Assembly (NCBI RefSeq): GCF_036057275.1
Contig: NZ_CP107945.1
Location: 2,108,001 to 2,172,000, forward strand
Length of the DNA: 64,000 bases
Origin: Streptomyces sp. NBC_00390
GTDB taxonomy: Bacteria; Actinomycetota; Actinomycetes; Streptomycetales; Streptomycetaceae
Reading direction: 5' to 3'
Part shown: positions 48,601-62,200 of the stretch, piece by piece
Layout: each line of letters begins with the position of its first letter
Numbering within the stretch: position 1 is the stretch's first letter
Made by a program: the position numbers and the translations under genes
The notes under the pieces: generated by a model
Told to the model about the DNA's origin: nothing
What the model saw: only the letters and a program-made list of their open reading frames with translations
Database searches by the model: none

Positions 48601-51600
48601 GCACCGGGTTCTCCGACGGTCTCGGCCTGCTGGTCGTGGAGCGGTTGTCGGACGCGCGCCGCAAGGGCCACAACGTGCTCGCGGTGCTGCGGGGCAGCGC
48701 GGTGAATCAGGACGGTGCGAGCAACGGTCTGACCGCGCCGAACGGCCCCTCGCAGGAGCGGGTCATCCGTCAGGCGCTGGCCAACGCCGGACTGCAGCCT
48801 TCCGAGATCGACGCGGTCGAGGGTCATGGCACGGGTACGAAGCTGGGTGACCCGATCGAGGCGCAGGCGCTGCTGGCGACCTACGGCCGTGAGCGGAGGA
48901 GCGGCCCGCTGCTGCTCGGCTCGGTCAAGTCGAACATCGGTCACAGCTCCGCAGCGGCGGGTGTGGCCGGTGTGATCAAGATGGTCATGGCGATGCGGCA
49001 CGGAGTGCTGCCGGCCACGCTGCACGTGGACGAGCCGTCCCCGCATGTGGACTGGTCGGCGGGCGAGGTCGAGCTGCTGACGGAGGCGCGGGAGTGGCCC
49101 TCCTCGGAGCGTCCGCGGCGTGTCGGTGTGTCGTCGTTCGGTGTGAGCGGCACCAACGCCCACGTGATTCTCGAAGAAGCCCCGACGGAGGAATCGGAGC
49201 CGGTCGAGGGCCGCGAGTTGCCGGTGGTGCCGGTCGTGGTGTCCGCGAAGTCTGCGGTGGCGCTGCGGGAGCAGGCGGACCGCCTGCGCGCCCATCTCAT
49301 CGCCGAGCCGGATGTGTCGCTCGCAGATGCGGCGTTCTCGTCGGTGACGACGCGGGCGCGGTTGGAGCACCGGGGTGCGGTGGTTGCGGCTGACCGTGAC
49401 GAGCTGCTGGCCGGTCTCGGTGCGCTGGCTGCCGGTGATCCGGCTGATCATGTGGTCGAGGGTCGTGCGGCCGGCAGTGGCAGTGCGGTGTTCGTGTTCC
49501 CGGGCCAGGGAGCGCAGTGGGCCGGGATGGCGGTGGAACTGCTGGACTCTTCGCCGGTGTTCGCCGACCAGATCGCGGCATGTGACCAGGCACTGTCCGC
49601 ATTCGTGGACTGGCGCGTGGTCGACGTCCTGCGCGAGGTCGACGGTGCGCCGTCGCTCGAGCGGGTGGACGTGGTCCAGCCGGTGCTGTGGGCGGTCATG
49701 GTCTCCCTCGCCGGCCTCTGGCGTGCATACGGCGTGGAGCCCTCGGCGGTGGTGGGTCACTCCCAGGGCGAGATCGCCGCCGCTTGTGTTGCCGGTGGCC
49801 TGTCACTCGACGACGGCGCCCGCGTCGTGGCACTGCGCAGCCGATTGGTACGTGAACGTCTCGCGGGCCGGGGCGGCATGGTGTCGATCGCCCTGCCGGT
49901 CGAGCAGGTCGAGGAACTCCTGGCCCCGTTCGACGGACGCGTCTCCGTCGCCGCCGTGAACGGCCCCGCCTCGGTCGTGATCGCGGGCGAACCCCAGGCC
50001 CTGGACGACATCGTGGCCGGCTGCGACCGCGACGGCATCCGCGCCCGCCGCGTCGCAGTGGACTACGCCTCACACTCCGCCCAGGTCCAGGCCATCGAGA
50101 CGGAGCTGGCACAGGTCCTGGCACCCATCACTCCCCTCTCCGGACGTGTCCCCTTCTACTCCACCGTCCTGGGCGAGTTCATCGACACCAAGACGCTCGA
50201 CGCCACGTACTGGTACGGAAACCTGCGCGGCCGCGTCGGCTTCGAACCCGCCGTACGCGCCCTCGCCGACAACGGCACCGGCTGCTTCCTGGAAATGTCA
50301 CCCCACCCCGTACTGGCCATGGCCGTCGAGGGGACTCTGGCCGCGCATGGTGTGCAGGACCGTGTAGGTGTGGTGGGTTCGCTGCGCCGTGACGAGGGTG
50401 GTCTGCGGCGGTTCCTGCTGTCGCTTTCGGAAGCTCATGCTGCGGGTGTTCACGTCGACTGGACCGCCTTCTTCGAAGGCAGTGGTGCGCAGCGGGTCAG
50501 CCTTCCGACATATGCGTTCCAGCGCGAGCACTACTGGCTGACCCCGGGCACAGGGGCCGGCGACGCAGCGGCGGCTGGTCAGAGTCGGATGGAGCACCCG
50601 GTCCTGGCGGCGGCGGTGCAGGTGGGCGACCGCGACGAGTGGGTGTTCACCGGCCGGATCTCGCAGGACACCCAGCCCTGGACCCGCGACCACATGGTCT
50701 TCGGGATGGTCCTGGTGCCCGGCGCCGCACTGGTGGAGATGGCGTTGACCGCCGGCCGCCAGGTGGGCTGCCCCGTCCTCGGCGAACTGGTGCTGGAGGC
50801 GCCGTTGCTCCTGGAGGACGACGTCGCGCTCCAGGTCCAGGTCACCGTCGGCCAGGCAGGCGAGGACGGCCGCCGCGAGGTCGCTGTCTACACCCGCCCG
50901 GAGACCGGTGAGGACGAGCAGGCGGAGACCACTTGCCACGGGCGCGGCTGGCTGACCGCGGACGCGGAACCGGCCGGGGCCTTCCCGCTCCAGTGGCCGC
51001 CCGCCGGCGCCGAACCCATCGCCGTCGACACCCTCTACTCCCGTGTGAACGACCACGCGCGCCTGACCGACATCGGCTTCGACTACGGCCCCGCATTCCG
51101 GGCCGTGCGAGCGGCATGGCGAGTCGGTGACGACGTCTACACCGAACTCGAACTGCCCGAGGTCGCGGGTTCCGCCCAGGGATTCGGGGTCCACCCGGCC
51201 CTGCTTGACTCCGCCCTGCACGGCGGGCTCGGCATGCTCGACCGTGGCGGTGACAACCCGGGCGGTCTGCCGTTCTCCTGGTCGGGCGTGCGGCTGGACC
51301 GCATCGGACAGACCCGCCTGCGGGTACGCGTCGGCCTGGCGGGTGAGGCCGCGCTGCGGCTCGACATCGCGGCCGATGACGGCACGATGATCGCCGGCGT
51401 GGGGCGTCTTGACGTCCGTCCGGTCGAGCAGGCACAGCTCGAAGCCGCGCGACGGGGCGGGCAGCGGTCGCTGTACCAGCTCGATTGGGTGGCGGTCCCG
51501 GCAACCCCGTCGTCGTCGGCTCGGGTCGCGGTGCTCGGCGACGTCGATGCGCCGGGAGAGCGTTTCGCGGACCTGGACGCGCTGGAGAAGGCGCTCGCCG

Positions 51601-53285
51601 ACGGCGCGGAGGCGCCGGAGGTGATCGTCGCCACGATGGAGCCGCCCACGGGCGACGCGCACCAGGCGGCACGTACGGCTGCGACGGATGCGCTGGCCCT
51701 GGTGCAGCGTTGGCTGGCCGGCGATTCACTGAAGGAGGCTCGCCTCGCACTGGTGACCCGTAAGGCGGTCGCCGTAGGTGCCGAGACGGTGAACGTGGCG
51801 CTGGCTCCGGTGTGGGGTCTGGTGCGCAGTGCCCAGTCGGAACATCCGGGCCGGTTCGTGCTCGTGGACGTCGACGGTGAGCAGCCGGACTGGGCCAAGG
51901 TGCTCGGCTCCGACGAGCCGCAGCTCGCCGTGCGGGCCGGCCGGCTGCTGGCGCCGCGGCTGGGCCGCGCGGGTGCGGCGGCCGAGGGTACGGTGCTGGA
52001 TCCGTCCGGGACGGTGCTGATCACTGGTGGTACCAGTGGTCTGGGTGCGCTGTTCGCCAGGCATCTGGCGGAGCGTCACGGTATTACGCAGCTGTTGCTG
52101 GTGAGTCGTCGTGGTGCGGCGGCCGAGGGTGTCGCGGAGCTCGTCGCCGAACTGGACGGGCTCGGCGCCACGGCACGCGTCGAGGCGTGTGACGTATCGG
52201 ACCGGGAACAACTGGCCCGTCTGCTCGGTACGTTGGAGCAGCCGCTGTCGGCGGTCGTGCATGCGGCGGGTGTCCTGGACGACGGTGTCATCGACGCGAT
52301 GACACCTGAGCAGATCGAGCGCGTCATGCGCCCGAAGGTCGACGCGGCGTGGCACCTGCACGAACTCACCGCGGACATGGACCTGTCGGCGTTCGTCCTC
52401 TTCTCCTCGGTCGCGGCCCTGATCGGCAGCCCGGGGCAGGCCAACTACGCCGCAGCCAACGCCTCTTTGGACGCACTCGCCGCGAAGCGCCGCGCCGAAG
52501 GTCTGCCCGCGACCTCGCTGGCCTGGGGCCTCTGGTCCGACGCCGGCGGCATGACCGGACAGCTCGGCGAAGACGAGATCGCGCGGCTTGAGCAGATGGG
52601 CACCATCGCTCTGTCGGCCGAGGTGGGACTTGACCTGTTCGACCAGAGCCTCACGGCCGACGCAGCCCTAGTGGCGCCGGTGCGGCTCGACCTGGCCGCA
52701 CTGCGGGTCCAGGCACGGGACGGGATGCTGCCCGCGCTGCTGCGCGGCCTGGTCCGGATGCCGGAGCGATCGGTCGAACCCTCGGGGGGCTCGCTGGCGC
52801 AGCGGCTCGCCGATGTGGCGGAGGCCGACCGGGAGCAGGTCGTACTCGACGTCGTACGGGCACAGGCGGCGGCGGTCATCGGCTACGCATCTGGAGCGGC
52901 GATCGACCCGGACCGTGCGTTCCAGGAGCTCGGCTTCGACTCGCTGGGCGCGGTCGGACTCCGTAACCGTCTGACGCAGGCTGCCGGCGTACGGCTACCC
53001 GCGACGCTGGTCTTCGACCACCCGACATCGAGGGCGGTCGCCCACCTGCTCCTCTCCGAGATCGGCGGCGTCGCCGCGGAACCGCCGATCGACGTGGAAC
53101 TGAAGAAGCTCGAGGACATGCTCGCCGGGGTCGAGGACTCCGAGAAGCAGCGCGTGGCGGGTCGCCTTCGCGCCCTGCTGGCCGACATCTCCGACAGCGG
53201 ACAGAACACCAGCGGGCAGATCGAGGCCGCCGCAACCGCGGACGAGGTCTTCAAGCTGATCGACGCCGAGTTCGGCGAGGCATGA
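42627..53285 (+). CDS. PKS D: two modules, KS-AT(mal)-DH-KR-ACP and KS-AT(mmal)-DH-KR-ACP
   Basis: This 3552-residue protein is bimodular. Module 1 has KS Cys207, AT with GHSVGE (Ser659) and HAFH (malonyl), DH His966 ([16 protein letters not shown]), KR near 1397 with LDD and Tyr1539, and ACP Ser1703. Module 2 starts near 1763, with KS Cys1932, AT with GHSQGE (Ser2379) and YASH (methylmalonyl), DH His2689 ([10 protein letters not shown]), KR near 3132 with Tyr3274, and ACP Ser3439, where the motif reads DSLGAVGL instead of the usual DSLSAVEL. Neither module has an ER. The N-terminal coil ([20 protein letters not shown]) and the C-terminal tail ([17 protein letters not shown]) are class 1a docking elements. 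The start is the ATGA overlap with PKS C. It should add CH=CH followed by CH=C(CH3), a conjugated diene. Confidence 0.97.
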   Translation: MTTGNTDEQKLRTYLRKVTVELRTANRRLRELEQGDVEPLAIVGMSCRYPGGVISPEGLWELVASGRDAMSALPTDRGWDLERLYDPDPDRLGTLSTTAGGFVDGVGDFDAEFFGISPREATAMDPAQRLVLEGAWEAFEDAGIDPTSLRGTDTGVFCGAVTSDYGGSMLPELEGFRLTGTQGSIVSGRIAYSLGLEGPAVTLDTACSSSLVALHTAAQALRSGECSLALVGGVTVLAGPFLFVEFSRQRGLAPDGRCKAYSASADGTGFSDGLGLLVVERLSDARRKGHRVLAVLRGSAVNQDGASNGLTAPNGPSQERVIRQALANAGLSAAEVDVVEGHGTGTKLGDPIEAQALLATYGQERAGDPLLLGSIKSNIGHTSAAAGVAGVIKMVMAMRNGVLPRTLHVDEPSPHVDWSAGAVELLTEAREWPSSERPRRAAVSSFGISGTNAHVILEEAPAEEPAEQSDEPSRPLGAVPVVVSAKSASGLREQAGRLRAHLLAEPEVSVADTAFSSMTTRAQLEHRGAVVAADRDELLAGLGALAAGEPGAGVVEGCPVGGRTAFLFTGQGSQRARMGVELAGEFPVFAAALDEVCAGLDPLLGRSLRDLLEAESGSDEAGLLDATQYTQAALFAVEVALFRLVESLGMRADYLIGHSVGEIAAAHVAGVMSLADACALVAARGRLMGALPEGGAMVAVQADETEVAQSLTGFVGRLEIAAVNGPRAVVVSGDADAVDEWLPAWHGRKTTRLRVSHAFHSPRMEPMLADFEQIAQGLSYSSPRIAVVSNVTGAPVSDELTDPSYWVRHVRQAVRFADGVTSLWKLGVRRFLELGPDGVLTAMARQTLEELDKTADAVLVPALRAKQAEATTFAAFLGQAHLAGVDVNWSAYFAGTGAQQVKLPTYAFQRERYWLAPSTGNGDAAAAGQSRIGHPILSAAVQVGDRDEWVLTGRLSTDTQPWAAEHLLLGTIVVPGTGLVELALAAGRQVGAPVVDELVLEAPLVLEDDVALQVQVTVGAAAEDGRRDIALYTRPENGEDDERDATCHARGLLAPEAEPLADWPTEWPPADAEQLPVDALYAGLADLGYDYGPAFQGVRAAWRDGDRTYAEVELPGDSGGEGFGIHPALFDAALQSGVIMLTDRDGSGHRMPFSWTGVRLEQEGVTRLRVRAVATGDSSVRLDAVDDSGAAVVSVRSIVVRPVEQARLDDAQRGQRTPLYQVDWTAVPADDVTRPARVALLGDEFADLNALEQALAEGAQAPEVVVAAFETPAGDPAQAARELTADALALVQRWLASEWLGEARLVVATLGAVAVDGGTPDVAQAAVWGLVHSAQAEHPNRFVLVDLDEGDQPEWGTVLGADEPQLAVRGGRLLAPRLARVSAVTRAMPALDGTVLITGGTSGLGELFAKHLAERHEVKHLLLVSRRGAAADGVAELVAELESAGATARVEACDVSDREQLATLIGTLEQPLAAVVHAAGVLDDGVIEGMTPEQVERVMRPKVDAAWHLHELTRDMDLKAFVLFSSVAALIGSPGQGNYSAANAALDALAHLRRAEGLSATSLAWGLWAEAGGMSGELAEADLARLDRTGIAALSTELGLGLFDQALAVDSALLAPVRLDLGALRVQARAGMLPAVYRGLVRMPARGAGAGGSLAQRLAGVAEADRERVVLELVQAQVASVLGHASAGAVDPAKAFKELGFDSLSAVELRNRLTQAGGVRLPATLVFDHPTPVAVARLLLSEVGGVADEPRAVARTRRASVDEPLAIVGMSCRYPGGVTSPDELWELIASRRDAISGLPTDRGWDLERLYDPDPDQPGKVSTRGGGFVERPGEFDAEFFGISPREAMAMDPQQRLILEAAWEAFENAGIDPTSLRGTDTGVFCGAVTSDYGGATTSELEGYRLTGTTTSVLSGRVSYTLGLEGPSVTVDTACSSSAVALHLAAQAVRSGECSMALAGGVTLMAGPYLLTEFSRQRALSPDGRCKAYAGAADGTGFSDGLGLLVVERLSDARRKGHNVLAVLRGSAVNQDGASNGLTAPNGPSQERVIRQALANAGLQPSEIDAVEGHGTGTKLGDPIEAQALLATYGRERRSGPLLLGSVKSNIGHSSAAAGVAGVIKMVMAMRHGVLPATLHVDEPSPHVDWSAGEVELLTEAREWPSSERPRRVGVSSFGVSGTNAHVILEEAPTEESEPVEGRELPVVPVVVSAKSAVALREQADRLRAHLIAEPDVSLADAAFSSVTTRARLEHRGAVVAADRDELLAGLGALAAGDPADHVVEGRAAGSGSAVFVFPGQGAQWAGMAVELLDSSPVFADQIAACDQALSAFVDWRVVDVLREVDGAPSLERVDVVQPVLWAVMVSLAGLWRAYGVEPSAVVGHSQGEIAAACVAGGLSLDDGARVVALRSRLVRERLAGRGGMVSIALPVEQVEELLAPFDGRVSVAAVNGPASVVIAGEPQALDDIVAGCDRDGIRARRVAVDYASHSAQVQAIETELAQVLAPITPLSGRVPFYSTVLGEFIDTKTLDATYWYGNLRGRVGFEPAVRALADNGTGCFLEMSPHPVLAMAVEGTLAAHGVQDRVGVVGSLRRDEGGLRRFLLSLSEAHAAGVHVDWTAFFEGSGAQRVSLPTYAFQREHYWLTPGTGAGDAAAAGQSRMEHPVLAAAVQVGDRDEWVFTGRISQDTQPWTRDHMVFGMVLVPGAALVEMALTAGRQVGCPVLGELVLEAPLLLEDDVALQVQVTVGQAGEDGRREVAVYTRPETGEDEQAETTCHGRGWLTADAEPAGAFPLQWPPAGAEPIAVDTLYSRVNDHARLTDIGFDYGPAFRAVRAAWRVGDDVYTELELPEVAGSAQGFGVHPALLDSALHGGLGMLDRGGDNPGGLPFSWSGVRLDRIGQTRLRVRVGLAGEAALRLDIAADDGTMIAGVGRLDVRPVEQAQLEAARRGGQRSLYQLDWVAVPATPSSSARVAVLGDVDAPGERFADLDALEKALADGAEAPEVIVATMEPPTGDAHQAARTAATDALALVQRWLAGDSLKEARLALVTRKAVAVGAETVNVALAPVWGLVRSAQSEHPGRFVLVDVDGEQPDWAKVLGSDEPQLAVRAGRLLAPRLGRAGAAAEGTVLDPSGTVLITGGTSGLGALFARHLAERHGITQLLLVSRRGAAAEGVAELVAELDGLGATARVEACDVSDREQLARLLGTLEQPLSAVVHAAGVLDDGVIDAMTPEQIERVMRPKVDAAWHLHELTADMDLSAFVLFSSVAALIGSPGQANYAAANASLDALAAKRRAEGLPATSLAWGLWSDAGGMTGQLGEDEIARLEQMGTIALSAEVGLDLFDQSLTADAALVAPVRLDLAALRVQARDGMLPALLRGLVRMPERSVEPSGGSLAQRLADVAEADREQVVLDVVRAQAAAVIGYASGAAIDPDRAFQELGFDSLGAVGLRNRLTQAAGVRLPATLVFDHPTSRAVAHLLLSEIGGVAAEPPIDVELKKLEDMLAGVEDSEKQRVAGRLRALLADISDSGQNTSGQIEAAATADEVFKLIDAEFGEA

Positions 53286-53299
53286 CAAGGACTATGGAC

Positions 53300-56200
53300 A
53301 TGAGCGCTGGCAGCACCGAATCCGAGCAAGAGAAGCTTCTCCGGTACCTCAAGCGGACGGCCGTCGACCTCAACGAAGCCAAGGCCCGGCTGCGCGAGTA
53401 CGAGGATCGGGCCAACGAGCCGTTGGCGATCGTCGGTATGAGCTGCCGTTACCCGGGCGGGGTGACCTCGCCCGAGGAACTGTGGGAACTGGTGGCCTCC
53501 GGTCGCGACGGCATGTCGCCGATGCCGTCCGACCGCGGTTGGGACCTGGAGCGCCTCTACGACCCGGACCCCGACCAGCCTGGCACTTCCTACTCGCGCG
53601 TGGGTGGCTTCATAGACGGAGTCAGCGACTTCGACGCGGAGTTCTTCGGAATCAGTCCGCGTGAGGCGCTGTCCATGGACCCGCAGCAGCGACTGCTGCT
53701 GGAGGCCGCGTGGGAGGCGTTCGAGAACGCGGGCATCGACCCGACCTCGCTGCGCGGCAGCGACACGGGTGTCTTCTGCGGTGTCGGCGCGTCGGACTAC
53801 GCCGTCGGCCCGGCGGGCAGCCTGCCCCAGGTCGAGGGGCTCCGCCTGACCGGGTCCACGACGAGCGTGGTGTCCGGTCGCGTCTCCTACATCCTGGGCC
53901 TGGAGGGGCCGTCGGTGTCGGTGGACACGGCGTGCTCGTCGTCGCTGGTCGCGCTGCACATGGCGGCACAGTCCCTGCGCTCGGGCGAGTGCTCGATGGC
54001 ACTCGTCGGCGGCGTCACCGTGCTGTCCGGCCCGTTCCTGTTCGTGGAGTTCAGCCGTCAGCGGGCGCTGTCGCCGGACGGGCGTTGCAAGGCGTACGCG
54101 GGCGCGGCGGACGGGACCGGCTTCTCGGACGGTCTGGGCCTCGTGGTGGTGGAGCGGCTCTCCGACGCGCGCCGCAAGGGCCACAACGTGCTCGCGGTGC
54201 TGCGCGGCAGCGCGATCAATCAGGACGGTGCGAGCAACGGCCTGACCGCGCCGAACGGCCCCTCGCAGGAGCGGGTCATCCGTCAGGCGCTGGCCAACGC
54301 CGGCCTGCAGCCTTCCGAGATCGACGCGGTCGAGGGTCATGGCACGGGCACCAAGCTGGGCGACCCGATCGAGGCCCAGGCACTGCTGGCGACCTACGGC
54401 CGTGAGCGGACCGCCGATCCACTGTGGCTGGGATCGATCAAGTCCAACATCGGACACAGCTCCACGGCCGCGGGTGTCGCCGGCGTCATCAAGATGGTCA
54501 TGGCGATGCAGCACGGAGTGCTCCCCCGGACCCTGCACGTGGACGAGCCCTCCCCACACGTGGACTGGGAGTCCGGAGCGGTCGAACTGCTGACGGAGGC
54601 GCGGGAGTGGCCTGAGTCGGACCGCCCCCGCCGCGCAGGCATCTCGTCGTTCGGTGTGAGCGGCACCAACGCCCACGTGATTCTCGAAGAAGCCCCGACG
54701 GAGGAATCGGAGCCGGTCGAGGGCCGCGAGTTGCCGGTGGTGCCGGTCGTGGTGTCCGCGAAGTCTGCGGTGGCGCTGCGGGAGCAGGCGGACCGCCTGC
54801 GCGCCCATCTCATCGCCGAGCCGGAGGTGTCACTCGCGGACACGGCGTTCTCCTCGATGACCACGCGGGCCCAGTTGGAGCACCGGGGTGCGGTGGTTGC
54901 GGCTGACCGTGACGAGCTGCTGGCCGGTCTCGGTGCGCTGGCTGCCGGTGATCCGGCTGATCATGTGGTCGAGGGTCGTGCGGCCGGCAGTGGCAGTGCG
55001 GTGTTCGTGTTCCCGGGCCAGGGAGCGCAGTGGGCCGGGATGGCGGTGGAACTGCTGGACTCTTCGCCGGTGTTCGCCGACCAGATCGCGGCATGTGACC
55101 AGGCACTGTCCGCGTTCGTGGACTGGCGCGTGGTCGACGTCCTGCGCGAGATCGACGGAGCGCCGTCGCTCGAGCGGGTGGACGTGGTCCAGCCGGTGCT
55201 GTGGGCGGTCATGGTCTCCCTCGCCGGCCTCTGGCGTGCATACGGCGTGGAGCCCTCGGCGGTGGTGGGTCACTCCCAGGGCGAGATCGCCGCCGCTTGT
55301 GTTGCGGGTGGTCTGTCACTCGACGACGGCGCCCGCGTCGTGGCACTGCGCAGCCGATTGGTACGTGAACGTCTCGCGGGCCGGGGCGGCATGGTGTCGA
55401 TCGCCCTGCCGGTCGAGCAGGTCGAGGAACTCCTGGCCCCGTTCGACGGACGCGTCTCCGTCGCCGCCGTGAACGGCCCCGCCTCGGTCGTGATCGCGGG
55501 CGAACCCCAGGCCCTGGACGACATCGTGGCCGGCTGCGACCGCGACGGCATCCGCGCCCGCCGCGTCGCAGTGGACTACGCCTCACACTCCGCCCAGGTC
55601 CAGGCCATCGAGACGGAGCTGGCACAGGTCCTGGCACCCATCACTCCGGTATCGGGACGTGTCCCCTTCTACTCCACCGTCCTGGGCGAGTTCATCGACA
55701 CCAAGACGCTCGACGCCACGTACTGGTACGGAAACCTGCGCGGCCGCGTCGGCTTCGAACCCGCCGTACGCGCCCTCGCCGACAACGGCACCGGCTGCTT
55801 CCTGGAAATGTCACCCCACCCCGTACTGGCCATGGCCGTCGAGGAAACCCTCAGCGCCCACGACGCGCAGGACCGCGTGTCCGTCGTCGGTTCGCTGCGC
55901 CGCGACGAGGGCGGCCTGCGACGCTTCCTCCTGTCGCTGTCACAGGCGCACGTGGCCGGTGTTCACATCGGCTGGACCGCCCTGTTCCAAGGCAGCGCCA
56001 CCAAACGGGTCGAACTGCCGACCTACGCCTTCCAGCGCGAGCGCTACTGGCTGACCCCGGGCACAGGCTCAGGTGACGTCACCGCAGCCGGCCTGACCAG
56101 GGTGGAACACCCGGTCCTGGGTGCTGCGCTTCGGGTCGGTGACCGGGATGAGTGGGTGTTTGCCGGTCGGATATCCCAGGAAACCCAGCCCTGGACCCGC

Positions 56201-59200
56201 GACCACATGGTGCTGGGCACTGTGATCGTGCCGGGCATTGCGGTGGTGGAGATGGCGATCGCCGCCGGCCGCCTGGCGGGTTGCGCGGTGGCGGACGAGT
56301 TGGTGCTGGAGGCGCCGCTCGTCCTGGAGGACGACGCCGCGCTCCAGGTCCAGGTCACCGTCGGCCAGGCAGGCGAGGACGGCCGCCGCGAAGTGGCGAT
56401 CTACACCCGCCCCGAGGGCCTCACCGAAGACGAGCCGCGGGAAGTGACCTGCCACGGGCGCGGCTGGCTCGCCCCCGAGACCGAGCCCGCCGAGTGGCGT
56501 GAGGTGTGGCCGCCGGAGGGTGCCGAGACCGCGTCGGTGGACGCTCTCTACGCGGGCATGGCGGACCTCGGCTACGACTACGGACCGATGTTTGCGTGCG
56601 TCCGCGCCGCGTGGCGCCGGGGCGCGGAGGTCTTCGCCGAGATTGCGCTGCCCGACGGGGCCGACAACGGCGGGTTCGACGTGCACCCTGGACTGCTCGA
56701 CGCCGCCATGCACGGTGGTCTGCTGGGGAAGAAGTCGGACGACGGGGTCGTCCTGCCGTTCTCCTGGTCCGGGGTCCGCCTCGGCGAGGGCGGCCCGACC
56801 CGGGCCCGGGTGCGGATCGCCCCGGCGGGCGACTCCGCACTCCGTGTCGATGTGGTCGGCGAGCTGGGCGAGCCCGTGCTGCACGTGGACAAGCTCTTCT
56901 TCCGTCCGGTGGATGCCTCGCAGCTCGAGCGTGCGCAGGGCACGAAGAACTCGTTGTTCCAGGTGGACTGGGCCGAGGTTGTGGCCGGTTCGTCCGCAGC
57001 GGTGCGGGTGGCCGTCCTCGGTGAGGACTACGCGGACCTCGACGCGCTGGAGCAGGCGCTCGCCGACGGCGCCGAGGCCCCGCAGGCCGTCGTCACCACC
57101 GTCGAGTCCCCGGCCGGTGCCACTGACGTGGCCGAGGCGGCGTCAGCAGTGGCGGTGAACGCCATGGCCCTGGTGCAGCGTTGGCTGGCGAGCAAGTGGC
57201 TGGGTGAGACGCGGCTGGTCCTGGCGACCCGTAACGGCATAGGCGTTGGTGACGAGGTGCCGGATGTGGCACTGGCTCCCGTATGGGGCCTGGTGCGCAG
57301 TGCCCAGTCGGAACACCCTGGCCGGTTCCTGCTGATCGACTTGGACAGCGACGAGACTCCGGAGTGGGGTTCGTTCCTCGACCTGGACGAGCCGCAGCTG
57401 ACGGTGCGTGGTGGCCGGCTGCTGGCGCCCCGGCTGGGCCGTGCGGGTGCGTCGCTGCCGGCGGGTGAGGCGTGGCGGCTGGCGGTCGGCCGGGCCGGTT
57501 CGCTGGAGGGCCTGGCACTCGTCCCGTCCGACGGCGGACGTCCGCTGGGTGCCGGTGAGATCCGGGTCGACGTCCGGGCGGCGGGCGTGAACTTCCGGGA
57601 CGTGCTGATCGCGCTGGGGATGTACCCGGGCGAGGCACCGCTCGGCAGCGAGGCCGCCGGTGTGGTGCGGGAAGTCGGTGAGGCCGTCACGGACCTGAAG
57701 CCGGGCGACAGGGTGTTCGGGTTCGTGCCCGAGGGGTTCGGGCCGATGGCGGTGGCGGACCGGCGGATGGTTGTGCCGATGCCGCCGGGCTGGTCGTTTG
57801 TGCAGGCGGCGGCGGTGCCGGTGGTGCATCTGACGGCGTACTACGGTCTGGTGGAACTGGCGGGTGTGCGTCCGGGTGATCGGGTGCTGGTGCACGCCGC
57901 GGCGGGTGGTGTGGGCATGGCCGCGGTGCAGCTGGCCCACCACCTGGGTGCGGAGGTGTTCGCCACCGCGAGTGCGCACAAGTGGGATGCGGTGCGGGCG
58001 CTGGGTGTCGCGGACGGGCGGATCGCCTCGTCGCGCGCCCTCACCTTCCGGGAGACGTTCCTGGAGGCGACCGGCGGCGCGGGCGTGGATGTGGTCCTGA
58101 ACGCGCTCGCGGGCGAGTTCGTCGACGCCTCCCTGGATCTGCTGCCTCGTGGCGGCCGGTTCATCGAGATGGGCAAGACCGATGTCCGTGAGCCCCAGGC
58201 CGTGGCCGGTACGCATCCCGGTGTGCGGTACGAGTCGTTCGACATGTTCGACGGGGCGGGGATCGACCGCCTTCAGGAGATGCTGGTCGAGATCTCCGCA
58301 CTGTTCGAGCAGGGTGCGCTGTTGCACGCACCGGTCCGTGCGTGGGATGTGCGCCGAGGACCTGAGGCGTTCCGGTTCCTGCGCGAGGGCCGCAACATCG
58401 GCAAGGTCGTACTCACCGTTCCACAGGCGCTCGACCCGTCCGGGACGGTGCTGATCACTGGTGGTACCAGTGGTCTGGGTGCGCTGTTCGCCAGGCACTT
58501 GGCGGAGCGTCACGGTATTACGCAGCTGTTGCTGGTGAGTCGTCGTGGTGCGGCGGCCGAGGGTGTCGCGGAGCTCGTCGCCGAACTGGACGGGCTCGGC
58601 GCCACGGCACGCGTCGAGGCGTGTGACGTATCGGACCGGGAACAACTGGCCCGTCTGCTCGGTACGTTGGAGCAGCCGCTGTCGGCGGTCGTGCATGCGG
58701 CGGGTGTCCTGGACGACGGTGTCATCGACGCGATGACACCTGAGCAGATCGAGCGCGTCATGCGCCCGAAGCTCGATGCGGCCTGGCACCTGCACGAACT
58801 CACCGCGGACATGGACCTGTCGGCGTTCGTCCTCTTCTCCTCGGTCGCGGCCCTGATCGGCAGCCCGGGGCAGGCCAACTACGCCGCGGCCAACGCCTCT
58901 TTGGACGCACTCGCCGCGAAGCGCCGCGCCGAAGGTCTGCCCGCGACCTCGCTGGCCTGGGGCCTCTGGTCCGACGCCGGCGGCATGACCGGACAGCTCG
59001 GCGAAGACGAGGTCGCAAGGCTGGAGCGGATGGGCGTCAGCGCCCTCTCCGCGGAGCTGGGACTTGACCTGTTCGACCAGAGCCTCACGGCCGACGCGGC
59101 GCTGCTTGCGCCGGTGAAGCTCGACACGGCCGTGCTCCGGTCCCGCGCGCGTGCAGGAATGCTGCCGCCGCTGCTGCGCGGCCTGGTCCGGATGCCGGCC

Positions 59201-62200
59201 CGCCGAGCAGCCGGGACGGGCGGCTCGCTGACGCAGCGGCTCGCCGGTGTGGCGGAGGCCGACCGCGAACAGGTGGTGCTGGAGCTGGTCCAGACGCAGG
59301 TCGCGTCGGTTCTGGGGCACGACTCCGGCGCGGCGATCGACCCCGATCGGGCGTTCAAGGAGCTCGGCTTCGACTCGCTGAGCGCGGTCGAACTGCGCAA
59401 CCGGCTGGCCCAGGCCACCGGCCTGCGACTGCCCGCGACACTGGTCTTCGACCACCCGACCCCGATTGCCGCCGCACGCATGCTGCTCGCCTCGATCGGG
59501 ACCGTGGAGGTGTCCCGTCCGGTGGTGCCGGCGCGGGCGCAGCAGACGGAGACCGACGAGCCGTTGGCGATCGTCGGTATGAGCTGCCGTTACCCGGGCG
59601 GGGCGACATCGCCCGAGGAGCTGTGGGAGCTGGTGGCGTCCGGCCGGGACGCGATATCGGGCCTGCCGACCGACCGTGGCTGGGACCTGGAGCGGCTCTA
59701 CGACCCCGACCCGGATCACCTGGGCACCTCGTACACGCGCAGTGGCGGCTTCGTCGACGGTATCGCCGACTTCGACGCGGGGTTCTTCGGGATCAGTCCG
59801 CGTGAGGCGCTGTCCATGGACCCGCAGCAGCGACTGCTGCTGGAGGGAGCGTGGGAGGCGTTCGAGGACGCGGGCATCGACCCGACCTCGCTGCGCGGCA
59901 GTGACACCGGCGTCTTCTGCGGCGCGGTCACCTCGGACTACGGCGGCTCGATGCCACCGGAGATGGAGGGCTACCGCCTGACCGGCACGACCACGAGCGT
60001 GGTGTCCGGTCGCGTCTCCTACAGCCTCGGCCTGGAGGGCCCGGCCGTCACGGTGGACACGGCGTGCTCGTCGTCGCTGGTGGCGCTGCACATGGCGGCG
60101 CAGTCCCTGCGCTCGGGCGAGTGCTCGATGGCACTCGTCGGCGGTGTCTCCGTGATGACCGGACCTCACCTGCTGATCGACTTCAGCCGGCAACGCGGGC
60201 TTGCGCCGGATGGGCGTTGCAAGGCGTACGCGGGCGCGGCGGACGGGACCGGCTTCTCGGACGGTCTGGGCCTCGTGGTGGTGGAGCGGCTCTCGGACGC
60301 GCGCCGCAAGGGCCACAACGTGCTCGCGGTGCTGCGGGGCAGCGCGGTGAATCAGGACGGTGCGAGCAACGGTCTGACCGCGCCGAACGGCCCCTCGCAG
60401 GAGCGGGTCATCCGTCAGGCGCTGGCCAACGCCGGACTGCAGCCTTCCGAGATCGACGCGGTCGAGGGTCATGGCACGGGCACCAAGCTGGGCGACCCGA
60501 TCGAGGCCCAGGCACTGCTGGCGACCTACGGCCGTGAGCGGACCGCCGATCCACTGTGGCTGGGATCGATCAAGTCCAACATCGGACACAGCTCCACGGC
60601 CGCGGGTGTCGCCGGCGTCATCAAGATGGTCATGGCGATGCAGCACGGAGTGCTCCCCCGGACCCTGCACGTGGACGAGCCCTCCCCACACGTGGACTGG
60701 GAGTCCGGAGCGGTCGAACTGCTGACGGAGGCGCGGGAGTGGCCTGAGTCGGACCGCCCCCGCCGCGCGGGCATCTCGTCGTTCGGTGTGAGCGGCACCA
60801 ACGCCCACGTGATTCTCGAAGAAGCCCCGACGGAGGAATCGGAGCCGGTCGAGGGCCGCGAGTTGCCGGTGGTGCCGGTCGTGGTGTCCGCGAAGTCTGC
60901 GGTGGCGCTGCGGGAGCAGGCGGACCGCCTGCGCGCCCATCTCATCGCCGAGCCGGAGGTGTCACTCGCGGACACGGCGTTCTCGTCGGTGGTGTCGCGT
61001 GCGCAGCACGAGTACCGGGGTGTGGTGGTTGCGGCTGACCGTGACGAGCTGCTGGCCGGTCTCGGTGCGCTGGTTGCGGGTGATCCGGTGGCTGGTGTGG
61101 TCGAGGGCCGTGTGGTGGGTGGCAGGACGGCGTTCTTGTTCACGGGTCAGGGTTCGCAGCGGGCTCGTATGGGTGTGGAGCTGGCCGGGGAGTTCCCGGT
61201 GTTTGCCGCCGCTCTGGACGAGGTGTGTGCCGGGCTGGATCCGCTGCTGGGCCGGTCGCTGCGCGACCTGCTGGAGGCGGAGTCCGGTTCGACGGAGGCT
61301 GGGTTGCTGGATGCGACCCAGTACACGCAGGCCGCGTTGTTCGCCGTCGAGGTGGCACTGTTCCGCCTGGTCGAGTCACTGGGCATGCGTGCGGACTACC
61401 TGATCGGGCACTCGGTCGGAGAAATCGCGGCCGCCCACGTGGCAGGTGTGATGTCGCTCGCGGACGCGTGCACCCTGGTGGCGGCGCGTGGCCGGCTGAT
61501 GGGTGCCCTGCCCGAAGGCGGCGCCATGGTCGCCGTACAGGCCGACGAGACCGAAGTCGCCCAGTCGCTCACGGGCTTTGTGGGCCGGCTGGAGATCGCC
61601 GCGGTCAACGGACCGCGCGCGGTCGTCGTCTCCGGCGACGCCGACGCGGTGGACGAATGGCTCCCCGCCTGGCACGGACGCAAGACCACACGGCTGCGGG
61701 TCAGCCACGCCTTCCACTCACCGCGCATGGAACCCATGCTGGCCGACTTCGAACAGATCGCCCAAGGCCTGTCGTACTCCAACCCCCGCATCGCCGTCGT
61801 ATCGAACGTGACCGGCGCTCCGGTCTCCGACGAGCTCACAGACCCCTCGTACTGGGTACGGCATGTGCGCCAGGCAGTCCGGTTCGCCGACGGCGTGCGC
61901 ACCCTGCACCAAGCAGGAGTACGCCGCTTCCTCGAACTCGGCCCCGACGGCGTACTCACCGCGATGGCACGCCAGACCCTGGAGGAGCTGGACAAGACCG
62001 CTGACGCGGTCCTCGTGCCCGCACTGCGGGCCAAGCAGTCCGAGGCGACCACGTTCGCCGCCTTCCTGGGACAGGCCCACCTCGCCGGCGTCGACGTGAA
62101 CTGGTCCGCGTACTTCGCGGGTACTGGTGCGCAGCAGGTCAAGCTTCCGACGTATGCGTTCCAGCGTGAGCGGTACTGGCTGGCCCCGAGTACCGGCAAC

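Noticed and set aside
44907..49760. 1617-codon minus-strand open frame opposite PKS D (and similar long frames opposite PKS A, C and E)
   Set aside because: They are His/Arg/Gly-rich shadows caused by third-position GC bias; the opposite strand carries clear PKS domains throughout.
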